From the NCBI RefSeq assembly GCF_030697065.1, contig NZ_JAUYQU010000258.1, forward strand, positions 1-64,000: a DNA stretch of 64,000 nucleotides. Direction: 5' to 3'. Shown here piece after piece: positions 63,395 to 64,000 of this stretch (positions within the stretch are counted from its first letter, which is position 1; each line of letters starts with the position of its first letter). A program made the position numbers and the translations under genes. Below the pieces are notes generated by a model, which was not told the DNA's origin, did no database searches, and saw only the letters and a list, made by a program, of their open reading frames with translations. The DNA is from Bradyrhizobium sp. Its GTDB lineage: Bacteria > Pseudomonadota > Alphaproteobacteria > Rhizobiales > Xanthobacteraceae.

Positions 63395-64000
63395 ATGACT
63401 TCAGTTGAAATCCCCGCCTCCAAGCCTGAGATCTCAAAGCCTGCGATTCTGGCCCCCGCGGATCGTGCCGCTCCCGCCAAGGGCCGGCTGTCGCTGCCCG
63501 CGGGCGTGCGGCCGTTCCAGCTCAACTGGCCCTACATCATCGTGATCGCCGGCTACCATGCCCTGGCGCTGCTGGCCTTCATGCCCGGCTGGTTCTCCTG
63601 GAGCGGTCTGATCCTTGCCATGCTCCTGACCCATCTGTGCGGGCTGTTCGGCATCAACCTCTGCTACCACCGGCTACTCACCCATCGCGGCCTGAAATGT
63701 CCGAAATGGCTGGAGCATTCGATGGTGGTGGTGGCGATGTCCTGCCTGCAGGAAACGCCGGCGCGCTGGGTCGCGATCCACCGCCGCCATCATCAATTCG
63801 CCGACGAGCAGCCGGATCCGCACAGCCCGCTGGCCAGCTTCCTGTGGGCCCATGTCGGCTGGATCCTGGTGCATCAACCCGAATTGTCGCGGCTCGGCAT
63901 CTACGAGCGCTATGCCAAGGACATCCTGCGCGATCCGTTCTATGTCGCGCTCGAGCGCCATGGTTGGCTGGTCTGGATCAACCTGATCCAGATGCCGCTG
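63395..64000 (+). CDS. Fatty acid desaturase, N-terminal part, cut by the window end
   Basis: At least 202 residues, open to 64000. Membrane di-iron desaturase family: a hydrophobic pair ([38 protein letters not shown]) then the histidine boxes HRLLTHRG and [17 protein letters not shown]. These match the acyl-CoA delta-9 desaturase group. The third box lies beyond the window. ATG 63395 is used; ATG 63320 is in frame and possible. Confidence 0.88.
   Translation, partial: MTSVEIPASKPEISKPAILAPADRAAPAKGRLSLPAGVRPFQLNWPYIIVIAGYHALALLAFMPGWFSWSGLILAMLLTHLCGLFGINLCYHRLLTHRGLKCPKWLEHSMVVVAMSCLQETPARWVAIHRRHHQFADEQPDPHSPLASFLWAHVGWILVHQPELSRLGIYERYAKDILRDPFYVALERHGWLVWINLIQMPL

Overview
The window is a GC-rich alphaproteobacterial chromosome segment that most resembles Bradyrhizobium and its relatives (Rhodopseudomonas, Afipia). 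This rests on recognised protein families, gene order and intergenic repeats; no database search was run. Nearly everything is core chromosome. I see no prophage, transposase, integrase, CRISPR array, rRNA or tRNA gene. The accessory signal is a set of short palindromic repeats between genes.

Layout. 1-691: no protein gene; the first ~240 bases hold nested long hairpins that look like a structured RNA or multicopy repeat. 692-8121: ileS, lspA, a secreted protein, and two coupled M16 peptidase subunits that carry complementary halves of the active site. 8254-14307: translation and repair genes arfB, mutL, rsmD, an rluB-type pseudouridine synthase with a 393-residue disordered tail, and tadA. 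14528-16923: a haloacetate (fluoroacetate) dehalogenase-like hydrolase and an acyl-CoA dehydrogenase. 17154-22674: purD, xseA, a dienelactone-hydrolase-like protein lacking the nucleophile, DUF2093 and FG-GAP proteins.

22668-28225 is a tightly packed minus-strand lipid A/Kdo block: pmbA, cysQ, DUF4170, a DUF374 acyltransferase, waaA and lpxK. 28523-33943 holds DUF6101, ubiA, rsmE, and overlapping hisZ-hisG; this HisG also seems to keep the C-terminal regulatory domain. 34112-35994 is a coupled glycosyltransferase/ChbG-type deacetylase pair resembling FlmF2-NaxD of Francisella lipid A modification. 36119-39489: DUF2076, an L,D-transpeptidase, a CheZ-type phosphatase and a lipoprotein. 39642-41945: CIRCE-controlled groESL.

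41996-49290: secreted proteins, a phytoene-desaturase-like flavoprotein, a BacA/BclA-type peptide ABC transporter, a TorF-type porin and a lysine-rich H1-like protein. 49365-53593: the glycolate oxidase operon glcDEF, with a palindromic repeat between glcD and glcE. 54357-57428: one 1023-residue protein made of four tandem outer-membrane beta-barrel domains, the most unusual gene here. 57624-64000: an unrecognised HTH-like protein, a thiolase, an alpha/beta hydrolase, DUF3750, a 60-residue protein, a TPR protein, zinc-free rpmJ, and a fatty acid desaturase cut by the window end.

Several genes serve the cell envelope: lipid A, Kdo, hopanoid/aminosugar-like modification, L,D-crosslinking, porins and BclA. 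Together they give the segment an envelope and stress flavour amid housekeeping genes.
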